From IMG/VR virus record IMGVR_UViG_3300043788_000131, positions 1 through 64,000 of that record: a stretch of 64,000 nt of DNA; one strand, written 5' to 3'. This document shows, piece by piece, positions 20,601-32,600 of this stretch (its first letter is position 1; each line of letters starts with the position of its first letter). The notes beneath the pieces were generated by a model, which saw nothing but the letters and a program-made list of their open reading frames with translations, did not search any database and was not told the DNA's origin. A program made the position numbers and the translations under genes. Source of the DNA: a virus.

Positions 20601-23600
20601 GTGTGCCGGGGTCTTTGAAGTCGCCGGAGCTTCCAATTCCCAGGTGGTTAAAGCCGCCCTCCAGCAGCCATCGAAGATAGTCGAGGCTTTCGTGCATGTG
20701 CCAGATCGGCATTGCTCGATCGCTTGGCAGGTTCGTTTCGCGAACCAGTCGCGCGTTTTCTTGTTCCGTGCCCCCGATGATGTCGGGAATGACAGCGACC
20801 GCCTGGGGCGATCGGTCGAGAATGCCCTGCGCCCACTTCTCGAAGCCCTCCACGGCCTCGGGGGTGAACGTGCCTTCGCCGCGGCGCCACATCGAGAACG
20901 CGCCGTTGTCGACAAGTAGAATGCCGTCTTTGCCAACCAACCTGATCGCATCGTCAAGCTGTTTGCCGAGTTTGATGCGCGTCCCGTAGGAGACGCAGAA
21001 CGAGCACCCCTTCAACTGTTCAAGCGCGCTAAGAGGATTGAGCGGCAGCCCGAAGACGACATGCTTCTGCATGTCATGCTTGTCGCGGAACAAGTCTTTA
21101 GTGTCGGAGAACCCGACGATGTTTTCCGGGTGAGCAAACGCGAAGTCTAACTGGCGGGTGGCTGGCGGCGCCTGAGCGCGACCATTTCCTCCGCTTGCTC
21201 GATCAGCCACTCGCGGCTCGGGTCTTCCTGCGGGAGCCGGAGCACGTCGTTCAAATGTTGCTCCCACATCGCCAAGGTGCCGGAATACATTTCCGGTGGA
21301 TCTATCATCACCTGGGCGGGGTTGGCTTGCGGCATTGGGGATGCTCCTTCGCAGGGTATCAGCCGCCTGCTTAATATAGGGTTGAAGGCCGAGGTCTTTA
21401 ATCTCGGCCCGGTAGTCGTTCGTGGTGTGGAAGTGCAGGATGCCGGCCTGACGCAGCACTTCGCCGATCAGGACGTGGTGCATCTTGTTGGCAGTGGCGA
21501 TCGGCAGAAGTTTCCGCTCGTGGACCAACTCGGTGAGCAGCGGAAGGATTTGCTTCTGGCCGATAAACGAGGCGATGCGGCCGAGCGACGCTGCATTGTG
21601 CTTGGCGTCGGGCCCCAGAAGCGATCGGCCAAAATCAGTCAGTGCCCCGCGAGTGACATTGCCTCCGTGGCCGTGTGCCCAGATGGACTCGACCCCAGGC
21701 CAGCCGAGCATGCCGATGTCGCCTTCGCTCAGGGCGCCATTGCTTGGGTGGGTGTGGTGAACGGCAAGTCGGTTGTTGGCGTCGGCGAAGGCCTTCAGCA
21801 TATCGTCGTCGAAGGCGACGTTCTTCGCTTGGCCGCGTAGATGCAGGACCGCGTTGCCCTTCTCGTCGATGGCGAGCAAGTGTTCCAGGCCGGTGCTTAT
21901 GCCCTGGCGGAGGAGATAGTCCTGTGCCTGCTGGCCGGCCGGCCGATTGGGGTCGATGTAGAAGGGGCCACGATCCTCGGCGACCATGGGGCCGGCGGGG
22001 GCGGGGCGGGGCGGACTCTTCCACTCGAACGGTGCTTGGTTCGGATCAACGGGGATGTCCCAGCGGTCGCGAAGCATATTGCCGGTGCTGTTAGGGACCC
22101 CTATATTTTCAGTGGAGGGTGTTATGGCTTCTGGGGCATATGTCGGCGACCACGATCTTTCGGTCGTGTACGTGTTCGACACGTCGGACAAATTCTCCGC
22201 AGTTCGCTCTTCCGGGGCCTGGGAGCGGTTTTCGATGACCGTCGGTGAACTCGCGGCGGACTGGACGCCTGTCTCTGATCCTTCCGAAGTAGCAACCTTG
22301 CTCAAGGCCGCACGAACTTCGCTCTCGGAAATGCCGGTGCGCGCCAAGTAGGCGTCCCATGCGCCCTGGTAAAGGTCACGGCTCCGCTGCATGTCAGCGG
22401 CCATGTCCTTCGTTTCCTGCTCACTCAGGTCAGCTTGGTCTCTATTGCGCCACCGCTCAAAGAGCTTGTGGCCCTCCTTCTTGGCCGCCTCCATTTCGCG
22501 AATCGGCAGGTAGTACTCGACTAGCTGCCCATTCGGCATCCGCAGATCGAACACCGCGATGCGGAAGCCCCATTCCTTCGGCTTGAGAACCTTTGCGGTA
22601 TCGCTTTTGATGATGCTCGCGCCGATCGGCGGCAGCCGCGCGGCAATTTCAGGCAATTCCCGGATGTCATTGAGGATCGTCTTGAACCGGAAGCTGTCCC
22701 GAAGGTGCTCGATCCCGTGCCAGGGCTTTTGTTTCAGGATGGATGGCCGCGAGCCCTTTGAGATTATGTTCTCGGGGAGCTTCTCATTCCATTTGGACTC
22801 GGTGCCAAAATCTCGGTCTATCTGGTCAATGAAGTCCTGGACGATCGGCTTGTTCGCCTCGCTCAGCGCTTGCAGTTGGCGCGCCTTCTCTTCTGGCGTC
22901 GCCTTGCGGTCGATCGGGTTTACGATCTGACTTTCTTCGTACTCGGCAGGATGGTCGGTCCGCCGGGCGAGTTCGGCGATCACGCCGCGCAGCTTGTCCC
23001 GCATTTCGGCGAGCTTGCCGGCGTAGGGCGATTGCTGGCCCTGCTGCGCCTCCAGTTCCGGCAGTGCCTTCTCGGCGGCGTCGATGCGCGCCTGCATCCA
23101 GTCGCCGCGGCTCATGGCGACGGAACGGGTGTCCTTGTCGATTTCATGAAGGGCCTTTTCGATTGCGCGCGTGAAGGCGCCAGCGTCGACAAGCAGGTCT
23201 TTCGGGATGTTATGGAGCTCCGAGGCGGAGATTGTTTTGCCGCCGTCCGTGAGTCCAAACACCATCTGAGTGGACTGATCGCCGGACGCGATCTCGGCCT
23301 CCAGATCGGCACCGAGCACACGGCCGAGCTTCAGGTTGCCGTCCGGCGCCTCCATGACTTTCGGGGTGAGCTCCTTGGCGGCCGTCCACCGGCGCGTGAA
23401 AGTCTTGCCCCCGATAGTGGCCTCGAACGGCTCGAAGTCGCCGAAGGCGTTGGCAAAGGCCGTCGTAAGGTCCTTTTGGTTGGTTATGTCTTCGCCGTCG
23501 ACGTTGATCTTGTACTTTGCGTTTTCGTCGCCGCCTTTCTGAGCGTCGATGATGTCTTGCGCTGCCTTGTTGGCTGCCCCCGAAGCCCTGCTACTTTCAT

Positions 23601-26600
23601 CGTACTTCTTGCCCTCGATCGTGATGCTGCGCTTGGCGGCTTCGGCTTCGACCACATCGCGGCGCGCCTGCATGTCGTCGGCCGCGGCCCGCGTCTTGGC
23701 AATCGCTTCCGGGAAATCGGCAATGGATCGTTTCGCCCGGTCGATCGCGTCCTCAATGCCGTCCATCTTGCGGCGGAAGCCGCGTTCCTGCATTTCGAGC
23801 TTCTCGATCTCGCCGGAGAGCTTCACGCGCTCCAAGAGCATCGGATCGCCGGACGCGAGTGCGGCGATCTCCGCCATCGAGACCGCCTCCTCGTCCGCGA
23901 AGTCCATTTCGAAGGAGCCGTCATACTTGCGGATGCCATTGACCATCCGCAGCTTTTCGGCGTTCAGATCCCACATCTTGGCGTCGATGGTGCGCTCGGT
24001 GACGTAGTTGTGCTCTTCGAGCTCGAAATCCTTCCCGTATTTTTCGAGAAGCTTGTTGCCCTGGCGCACCCACCGGCCGCGGCGCTGCTCAATGTCAGAC
24101 GGCTTCCAGGTCACGTCTTCATGGTGGCCGCCGACAATGCGCTCCTGGGCGTTCATGCCGGCGCCCATGCGCTGGGTCGAGCCGATCAACACGCGGACCT
24201 CGCCAGCGTTGACCGAGTCGATCATTTCCTTTTTTTCGGCGTCGTTGTTGGCTTCCTGCATGAAGCGGATTTCGTCGGCAGGAACCCCGCGGGCGATGAG
24301 GTTGTCCTTGAGTTGCTGATAGGCGTTCCAGCCGCCTTGCTGAGCGCGGCGCAACTCCGCCATTTCGTTCGGGTCGTACTTTTCCAGTTCGTCGTTCGCG
24401 CGCCGCTCGCCTTCCTCGTCGTTGGCGGCTATAGCGTCCCTGCGCTTGGCGATCAGCTTATCGTATTGCTTGAGGATTGCCGCATCGCCTCTGGACTTGG
24501 GTACGCTGCGATCGAGAAAGATTAGCTGCGTGCCCTTGTCCTTATTCCACTTCTTGTAGATGCGCGCGACCTCGTCCGCGGTCACCTCAAGTTTGCCGCC
24601 CTCTTCCTTGCTGGGGTGGTTTGCGTCGACGGCGCGCACGTCGAGCGACACTTTGCGCGCCCGGTCCATGAGGCGCAGCCGTTCCGCATTGCGTTCTTTC
24701 TGGTCCGAAATATCGTCCAGGTGATCGAACCCGTTGATTATTTCGCCAAGGGCCATGATCTGGGCGGCGGTCGGCTTCAGCACATGGGTCTGCATGCCGC
24801 CACCGGCGACCTTCGGGATCGGGAAGTCGGCGCCGTTATTGTCCTCGGCGTACCAGCGGTTGATGTCCTCCTGCGTCACCGAGTCGGTGAAGGAGTGATA
24901 GAGGTCCATCAGCGCCCGCATGTTCGACCACGAACGGCCGAGACGGGTGACCTCTTTCAAACCGTGGCCGGATTCGGTCGGCTCCCACTTGGGCTCCGCG
25001 GAAACGAACTGTGAGCGCCACGCATCGAAGTGTTCGAGGCCGAGTTCGCGCAGTTCCTTGGCCGCGAGGTAGCGCATCATCGTGTACATTTCGACGGCGC
25101 TATTTGAGATCGGCGTGCCAGTCAGGAAGGTTACGGCTCCGGTCGGGCTCTCGTTGAGCACCTTGATCTTGTTGTAGAGGTCGAACGCCTTTTGCGACCC
25201 GCTCTTGTCACCCATGCCGCGAACGCCCTGCATCCGCGAGGAATAGAACAGGTTCTTGAATTCATGAGCCTCATCGACGACGAGGTGGTCGACGCCCATT
25301 TGCTCGAATGTGAGCATGCTGTCGCGCCGGCCGCCACGAAGCCCGGCCAGTCGCGCCTCGATCTTTGAGACCAGTCGCTCCGCTTCCTTGACCGTGTAGT
25401 GCTTGAACCGTCCGGGCGGGGCGTCCGCTTCGGCGTCTGCGAGGGCTTGCTGCGCGACGCGCAGTTCCTCTTCCAGGAAGCGAGTTTCGGTCTCGGGCGC
25501 GATCTTGATAAAGCCGAAGGACGAATGAGGGACGATGACCATGTCCCAATCGCCAGTCGCAATCCGGGCGAACAGCTTGCGGCGGTTCTTCTTGTCGAAC
25601 TGGTTCTTGCCGGCGGCGAGCACCCTGGCGCCGGGATACAGACGATACGCCTCGCTGGCCCACTGCTCGACCAGATGGTTTGGCACGGCGATCATGGGCT
25701 TTTTCACAAGCCCCATGCGCCGCTTTTCCATGACCATGCCGATGGTGGTGAACGTCTTGCCGGCACCGACGACGTGATCGACCAGCATGTTGCGTTCGTA
25801 GATGCCGCGCCAGATCGCATTGTAGATGTGCCGGCGCAGCGAAATATCAGGGCTCTTGCCGGGAAGTGTCAGATGGCGCCCGTCGTGCTGCCGCGGCGTG
25901 CGGGTATTCATTTTGTCGTTGTAGATGCCGACGAGCTCCCGGCGCCGATCGCCGTCGCGGTAGACCCAATCGGCGAAGGCCTGCGTAATCTCGCGTGCCT
26001 TCAGCGCCACGAGTGCGGTCGCCTCCTTGTCGACATGCTCGCCAACCACGCGCCCATCGGCGCCGTATGTCGGCGCCATCACCTTGGGCAGCTTGGAATT
26101 AAGCAGCCCGCGGATGATGGCGTCGGGCGGCATGTCGGGCGTGCCCCATTCCGCGTGCTTGCCCTCGCCGTATTCGGAAGTGAGGAAGTTGAAGGCGTTC
26201 GTGGCCTTCGCGTAATTGACCGTCGCGCTGTCGACGCCGAGAAGGTGCTTCGCAAAATCCTCGTAGACCTTGGGCGGTATCCAGTTCGACCCCATGAGCG
26301 GGGTGACCTGATCGGCGGTCCACTCTTCCGGCTGGACGGCTTCTAGCTCCTTGACGTTCTTCTCCAGGCCGGCACCGCGCGCGGCAGCGAGCTTGCGGCG
26401 CACTTGGCCGGAGAGGTAGGCGCTGCGCGGCTCCCAGCGCTGCAATTCCGGGTCATAGAAGGCCAGCGGCTTGTCACCGGCGCTCAGCGCCTCGCCGACC
26501 TTGTCCTCGGGGATGTCGAGCAGCTTGGCGACGCGGGGCACGTCAATGAAGCCGCGTTCGGAGAGCGAGATCGCCAGAGCGTCGGCGGGCGAGGCCGCCT

Positions 26601-29600
26601 TGTCCGGCGGCTCGTATTTGAGGATGACCCGCTTGGAGAGGATGGCGGCCTGCTTGGCGCTAGCCTTGCGGACCTTGCCGCCGGTGCGCGCCGCCTTGGT
26701 GTTGGTGATGGCCGGCCGGTAGCCGCTTTCGAGCGACATCAGCAACGGACCGTCCGGCATTTCGTTGAGAAGCCGCATGTTTGATGGATCATGCAGCAAG
26801 CCATTCTTGTCGGTATAGCCGCGATAGGCCGCGGCGAGCCGGCCGCGGTTGCCCTCCATCACTTTCGCCGGTGCGTCCTGGGTCTCAATCTCGATCTGCC
26901 GGCGTAGCGCATCGCGCATTCGGGTGAGATCGGACACCCGATCGAAGCGGGTGGCGCCCAGGCGCAGGGGCTGCGGCACTTCGTTGTTCGGGAAATACTT
27001 GCGCTCGTAGACGTTGCGGGTGCCCTGTTTGACCCTGACGCCCTTTGCGTCGACCTTGGGCTCCAGGGTGAACCAGCGGCCCTCATTGTCCATCATCAAC
27101 TGGCGCGACCAGGGCGTGTCGGCGTCGACAACGCGCTTGATCGGCTCGAAGTCGCCGTTTGCGGTCTCGCGTTCCGCGATTTGGGTGAGCGCGCCCTTGT
27201 CGTCGTACTCAAGATGGCCGGGCTCAAGCCCGCGCAGCGCGATCTTGATGCTGTCGGATAGCGTCTCGAAACGCTTGAGCGTGCGGTCAATGACCTCCTT
27301 GCCGAGGTCGAGCTTGTTCTTGGGCAAGCGCTCGACGGCCTTGTCCAGCAAGTCCTGATATTCGTCCTTGTCCGCCAGCTTTACGTTGAGTTTGCCGCCG
27401 GCACGCATGGTGCCGGAGCGCTCCAGGCGCCCGACGATCATATCGGGATGATCGGCGAAGTAGCGGTTGACCTTCAGCGGCTCGCCGCCGAGCGGGTCCT
27501 TTACCTCTTCGGTATCGAGCCATGGGACCTTGCGCTGCAGTTCGCCTCGCGCCCTGGCGCGTAGGTCTGCGTCCTCTCTGCTCTTGCCGGGGGCTTGCGT
27601 CGCGTCGATGAGGTCCTGGATTTCCTTCTCTTCCTCCGGCGTGCGGCGCTGCATTGCCACGAGGTCGGTAACAACTTCGGTGCGCGCGTTCTCCTTGAAC
27701 GCCGTATCAGGAAGGCGAATGGCGCCGAGAAGATCGGCTTTTACCGCCATCTTCTCGCGCGCGGATGCTACCTGCGCATCGAGCAGATAGTGAGAGACCA
27801 CGGCGATGTGCAAGCCGCCCGGCTGCAGGGCGTCAAGCGACGCGAGGAAGAATTGATTGTGGATCGACTGCCCGTAGAGTTCGGGCTTGTGCTGGAACCG
27901 CAGCGATTCCTTGCCGAAGGGCGGGTTGCCGATCGAAAGCACGAATTCGCCGTCCGGCAGCGGCAACTTCTCGAAGCCGGTGTGAAGGACAGTCTCTTGC
28001 GGGTAAAGTGCCTTGGCGATGCGCGCAGTGATGCTGTCGATCTCCGCGCCGATGAAATGCGTCTGCCCGGCGAGGCGTTCGGGAATGAGGCCGAGGAAAT
28101 TGCCGGTCCCCATCGAGGATTCGAGTGCGAGGCCGCCCTTGAACCCAAGCCTCTCGGCAATCTTCCAGGCGGCATCGACGATCGCCTTGGAGGTGTAATG
28201 GGCGGCGAGCGTGGAATGCTGGGCGGCGCGAAGCTCTTCCTTGGTCAGGAGTGGTTCGAGGGTCTCGCCGCGCTCCTTCCAGTCCGGCTTGAACTCATTG
28301 GTGCCGGGCTGGCGGAAGGCGTTCGCCAGCCCGCCCCAGCCGACATAGCGGGCGAGGATGCGCTGCTCGGCCGACGTCGGGCGTCGGTCCTCGGCCTCGA
28401 TCTTCTTGAGGGTCTCGATGGCCGCGATGTTGTCCCAGAATTTGACGCCCTCGGAGCCCTTGCCAAGTTCCGTCTCGTTGGTGATGCGGTAGTTGACCGC
28501 CGGGACGCTGGGCGCCTGCTCGGGCTTTACATCTGGGAGGCGGGGGGCGGATTCTTTTGGTACTCGCGCTCCATTTCCCGCAACTCCTCCTCCTGCTCGT
28601 CGTCCTCCGGCGGAGCCTCCGGCTGTAGGAGGATGTGCTGCGGGAGCGCCACTTCCCGCGCCTCCGAAATCGAATAGTGACGGTCCTGCATCAGGTGCTC
28701 GATTTCCCTTTGCGCCAGGACGGCCGCCGCGTGCACCTCCTCCGGGTACTTGCCCTCCTGCTTGAGTTTGCGGACCTTCTCCGGGAGCCACTCCGCCCAA
28801 TGCTTTCGGGCCAGACTTTCCAGTTCTTGGACGCTCATCAGGGGTCTCCCAATCAAACAGCGACGTTTGACCAGCCTTCTTGGGCTTCTCAGTGATTTGT
28901 GGTGGCGGGGCCGGCGGCGCAACCTGATCGGGGAAGGCGTTCTGCGGCCTTGCAAGTTCCCCAAGGCGCTTTTGTGCATACTCTTTTTGCGCTGCTTCAA
29001 ATTCGGCACGGTTGATGACGGTGTTACCGGGTCTGGACGGCTCTACGCCGCGGCGCGCTCGCACTTCCCATTTTGGACCAAACCGATCCCTCATAAAATC
29101 GAGGAAGCGGGGCCCGGTAGCCAAATCTATAATCTCTGGGTAAGTGAGTTCGCGGGGCCCAGACGGGGCAGCCTCGCTTACCTTTTTTGCCTCTACGGAA
29201 GCCGCTGGTGCGCGTTCCTGTTTGGTGGGGGCTACTCGCGCCTTCTCGGCTTCATACGCTTGGCGGGCCGCATCGCGGACGTCGTAGGCCTTGCGCAGCG
29301 CACTTCCTGGTTCGCCCTTGCCGGCGGCGCCATACCTCTTATCACCAGCCTCTTTGCCGAATGCTTTCTGAAGTTCGGCCGACCATGCATCATCGGCCTT
29401 CTGAAGGGCCATATCGAGTTCGGTAAGACCGTGAGGCTTTGGTTGAGCCAGCAGGTCGAGTTGATTGCGCTGGTCACCAAACAGGCCGCCCTCAAGTGGC
29501 TTCTGCGCGACCTTTGGCTTTAGGGGCTCGCCTGCTCGCCGCCGGGCAAGCTCGGCACCGCTTCGCTGCTCGCTGCCGGGGATGACAAGTTGGGGGCGTC

Positions 29601-32600
29601 CTTCGGCTCCGGGCTCTGCGCCGTATTTGGGCTCGGGCTCTGCGAGTCGTCGTCCCATGCGCTCGTCGCCAGTCCGTGGGCCATTCTCCCCAGCCCCGGT
29701 TGGCCGGTTGACGCCGCCACCCTCTTGCCCATGCGCCCGAGCAGAAGCGCCCTGGGTTTTCGCAGCCGCCGCCGCTTTAAGCTCATTAGAGGTTACCTTC
29801 GGTATGCCAAGCGCCAAGCCTTCCTCGGTCGAGACCTTGGCTGCCTCGCGAGCGTAGAACTCAAGAGCTTCCGCAATCTTTGCTGTTCCGAGAGCCCGAC
29901 GAGTCCGCGGGTCGTAGAACAGCCGCACCAGATAGTCGACGTCGTTCTTGTATGTATCGAACGCATCTTCCTGCGCAAGGTAGTCGTCGATCTTCATGCC
30001 CTTGGAGCGAACGTCCGCCGTTCGTTTGACGGCCTCCAATAGGTCAGCAGTGATGTCCAATTCCTCGGGGGTGCGGCCGGCGTCGATCTCGGCCCGCATC
30101 TTTGCCCATGTTGGCGCCGCGGCTGTAAGCGCATTCGAGATCGACTTCACGTCATCGTCGGTCGATTCCGTGATGCGCGCGAGGATGTCAGCGTCGCCAT
30201 AGGCCTTGGCCAGGATGGCGTTGCGAACGCGGGTCAGGCCCTCAGCCGAGAGACCGCCGCCGGCACTCGTGAGATTGCCCCGCTCGGACGCCGGCAGTGC
30301 ACCAACAAATGACCGGACAAAGGCGCGGTTCTCCAAAGAGCCAAGGTCGCTGTCACGTATCTGGTCGAGCATATCCGGCGTGACATGGCCTGCGTCGGCC
30401 ATAGCGCGTTCAGGAGCGGACATTGAAAGGGTGGCGGCCTGATTGGCGGCAACCACGAAATCGCGACGCTCGGCCTCGTCCAGGTCGCTGACGCGCTGTC
30501 TGACCAGGACCGGCTCTTTGTACTTCGAGACATCGACGCCCTGGGCCGTGAGCCAGTCGCGGTATTTCTTGGCGTTCGCCCCGTGGCCGCTGATGACGCC
30601 GTAGATTTTGCGCAGCGCCAGCACCCGGCCATTGCCGCTCTCGACCATCTTGTCGGGCCCGACGATCGGGGCGCCGCGATCGGCCTCAGCCGAGTAGCCC
30701 AGGCGCTCGGGATCGAGTTTGGTGGCAATCTCGCGGATCTGCGCTTGGCTCGCCGCGCGATCGCGTTGGCGTGGCTGCAGGGCGGCGTCGTAGCCCTTGT
30801 CTGCTGACGTGATAAGGTCGGCCGCTTCAACAACAACCGGCTTGACCTTTACAGACGCGCCATCGGCCGCGGTGACCTTGTGGTCACCGATTTTTTCTAC
30901 CGGCTGTCCGATCAGGGGAGCGCTGGAGGCTTTGGGGGAAGTTTGAGATTTCCGAGGGGGGGCTTCTGCACGCTGCCGAGGCTCGCGGGGAGTGCTTTCG
31001 GGAGGGCGCTGCCCGCTGGCGGTGCCGCGAACGGGATGCTCTCCTGCTTCGGCACGACCGGGCTTCCCAGCGCCTTCGGCGGCGACAGGGCCGGCACCGC
31101 CTTCGGCAGGGCGAGCTTCTTCGCCGCCCGGAACTCGTTCAGGCGCAGCCGCGGGAGCCGCGGGAGCCGCCCCACCAGTTCCGGTGCCGCGTGCTTCAGG
31201 GCGTGACTTGCTTGCCCCTCGGGGCGATAAAGCTGCGGCGACTTCTTCACCGAATTCCTCCTTGACCTGCTCGGGCGCCAGCAGGCCATCGGCCACCAAA
31301 TCGCGGGCAACCGCGACTTTGAAGGCCATGTTGGGGGCAAGCCCCTCGCGAGCGTGAATTTCGGCGGCATGCGCGATCGAGCGCGGCCGCAGGGTATTGG
31401 TGGGGATCTGGTTCTCGCGAAGCATCTTCTCGATGGCTTCGCGGTGCGCCGCGGTGACGTGGATCTCGGGAGGTTCCGGTGTGCGAACAGGGCCGGAAGT
31501 CGCCCCTGTTTTCGCACTAGCGGGCTTGGCGCCCACGACCCCCACCCCTCCGGCGGCCGTGGGTTCCCGCCCACCCGATACATTATATATGGCATCCGAC
31601 ACGGGCCGGGTGAGGTCGCCCTTCCGCCACTCCCGGAACTCGTCGATCGAGAGCGCCCGCATGCCCCCCATCTGGCTGGGGCGCTTCCCGTCCGTCGCCT
31701 TATAGGCCTCGATCGCCTCGATCGGGGTTTGAAAGCCGGCGAAAACCTTGTGCTGCTTGAATTTGCCGGTGTCCCGGTCGAGTTCGTCGATCACATAGAC
31801 CGTGGGCGCCGTGGGATGCTGCCCAAAGTAGGCGTCGAGGTGATCCCCATCGGCGCCGGTCGTACCCTTGAAGTACCCGTGCGCGGTCGGAAAGTGCTGG
31901 TCGTAGGGTGTGCCGTCCGGTGCGATCCCCTTGCGGACGCCGCCGGCTCCGGCTTCGAGCGTCGCATCCATGCCGTTCCAAGTGACATGGACCCGCTGGG
32001 TATTGTTCGCCTCGCCCTGGGCGTGGCTGTAGTTCTCGTTGACCAGATCGCCGGCACGTTTGACGTCGGCGGCTGACTTGAGGTCGATCGGCTGATCGCG
32101 CGTTCCCGGTCCGGCTTCCTCGGCGCCCGTCATGCCGCCGTAGCCTTCGTGCTCCCGGATGATCGCTTCCTTTTCCTCCGGCGACCAGCCAGCGATTTCG
32201 TCCTCAGTGAAGAAGCGACGCAGGATTTCGTCATCGCTCGCGAGGCCCCCGGCGGGGTGCCCGCGGGCTACATCCTCGGGCGCCATCGTCGAAATATCGC
32301 GCTTCGAAAAACCCTTCGCCGACAGGGCGTCGGCCTTGGTCATATACCTGCGCATATCTTTGAGATTGGCGTTGCGCAGTTCGTCGTCGGTGAACCAGAA
32401 ATCCCTCTTCAGTTGGTCCTTCATTCCAGCGAAAGCGCGGCGTTTTTGTTCCTCCGCCGTTGGTGCTGGCGTTTCGTCCCACTGTTTCTGCCAAGCCTGA
32501 TGCGCAGCCGTGCGCGCGGCTTTTTCTTCTTCTGGGATCTGCGATTCTTCGTGCTTGCGCCGGTCTTCGTCGGCAGTCGTGTCCCCCGTGCCCGTGCCCG

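Noticed and set aside
18058-24525. Long plus-strand open frames opposite the giant gene (for example 18058-19770 and 22870-24525)
   Set aside because: They mirror the codon pattern of the high-GC minus-strand gene, contain low-complexity Arg/Ala/His/Leu sequence and have no ribosome sites.
30912-31595. Another nested gene in the ParB-preceding linker of the giant gene
   Set aside because: The alternative frame is Pro/Arg/Ser low complexity without a plausible fold or ribosome site, unlike the two accepted cases.
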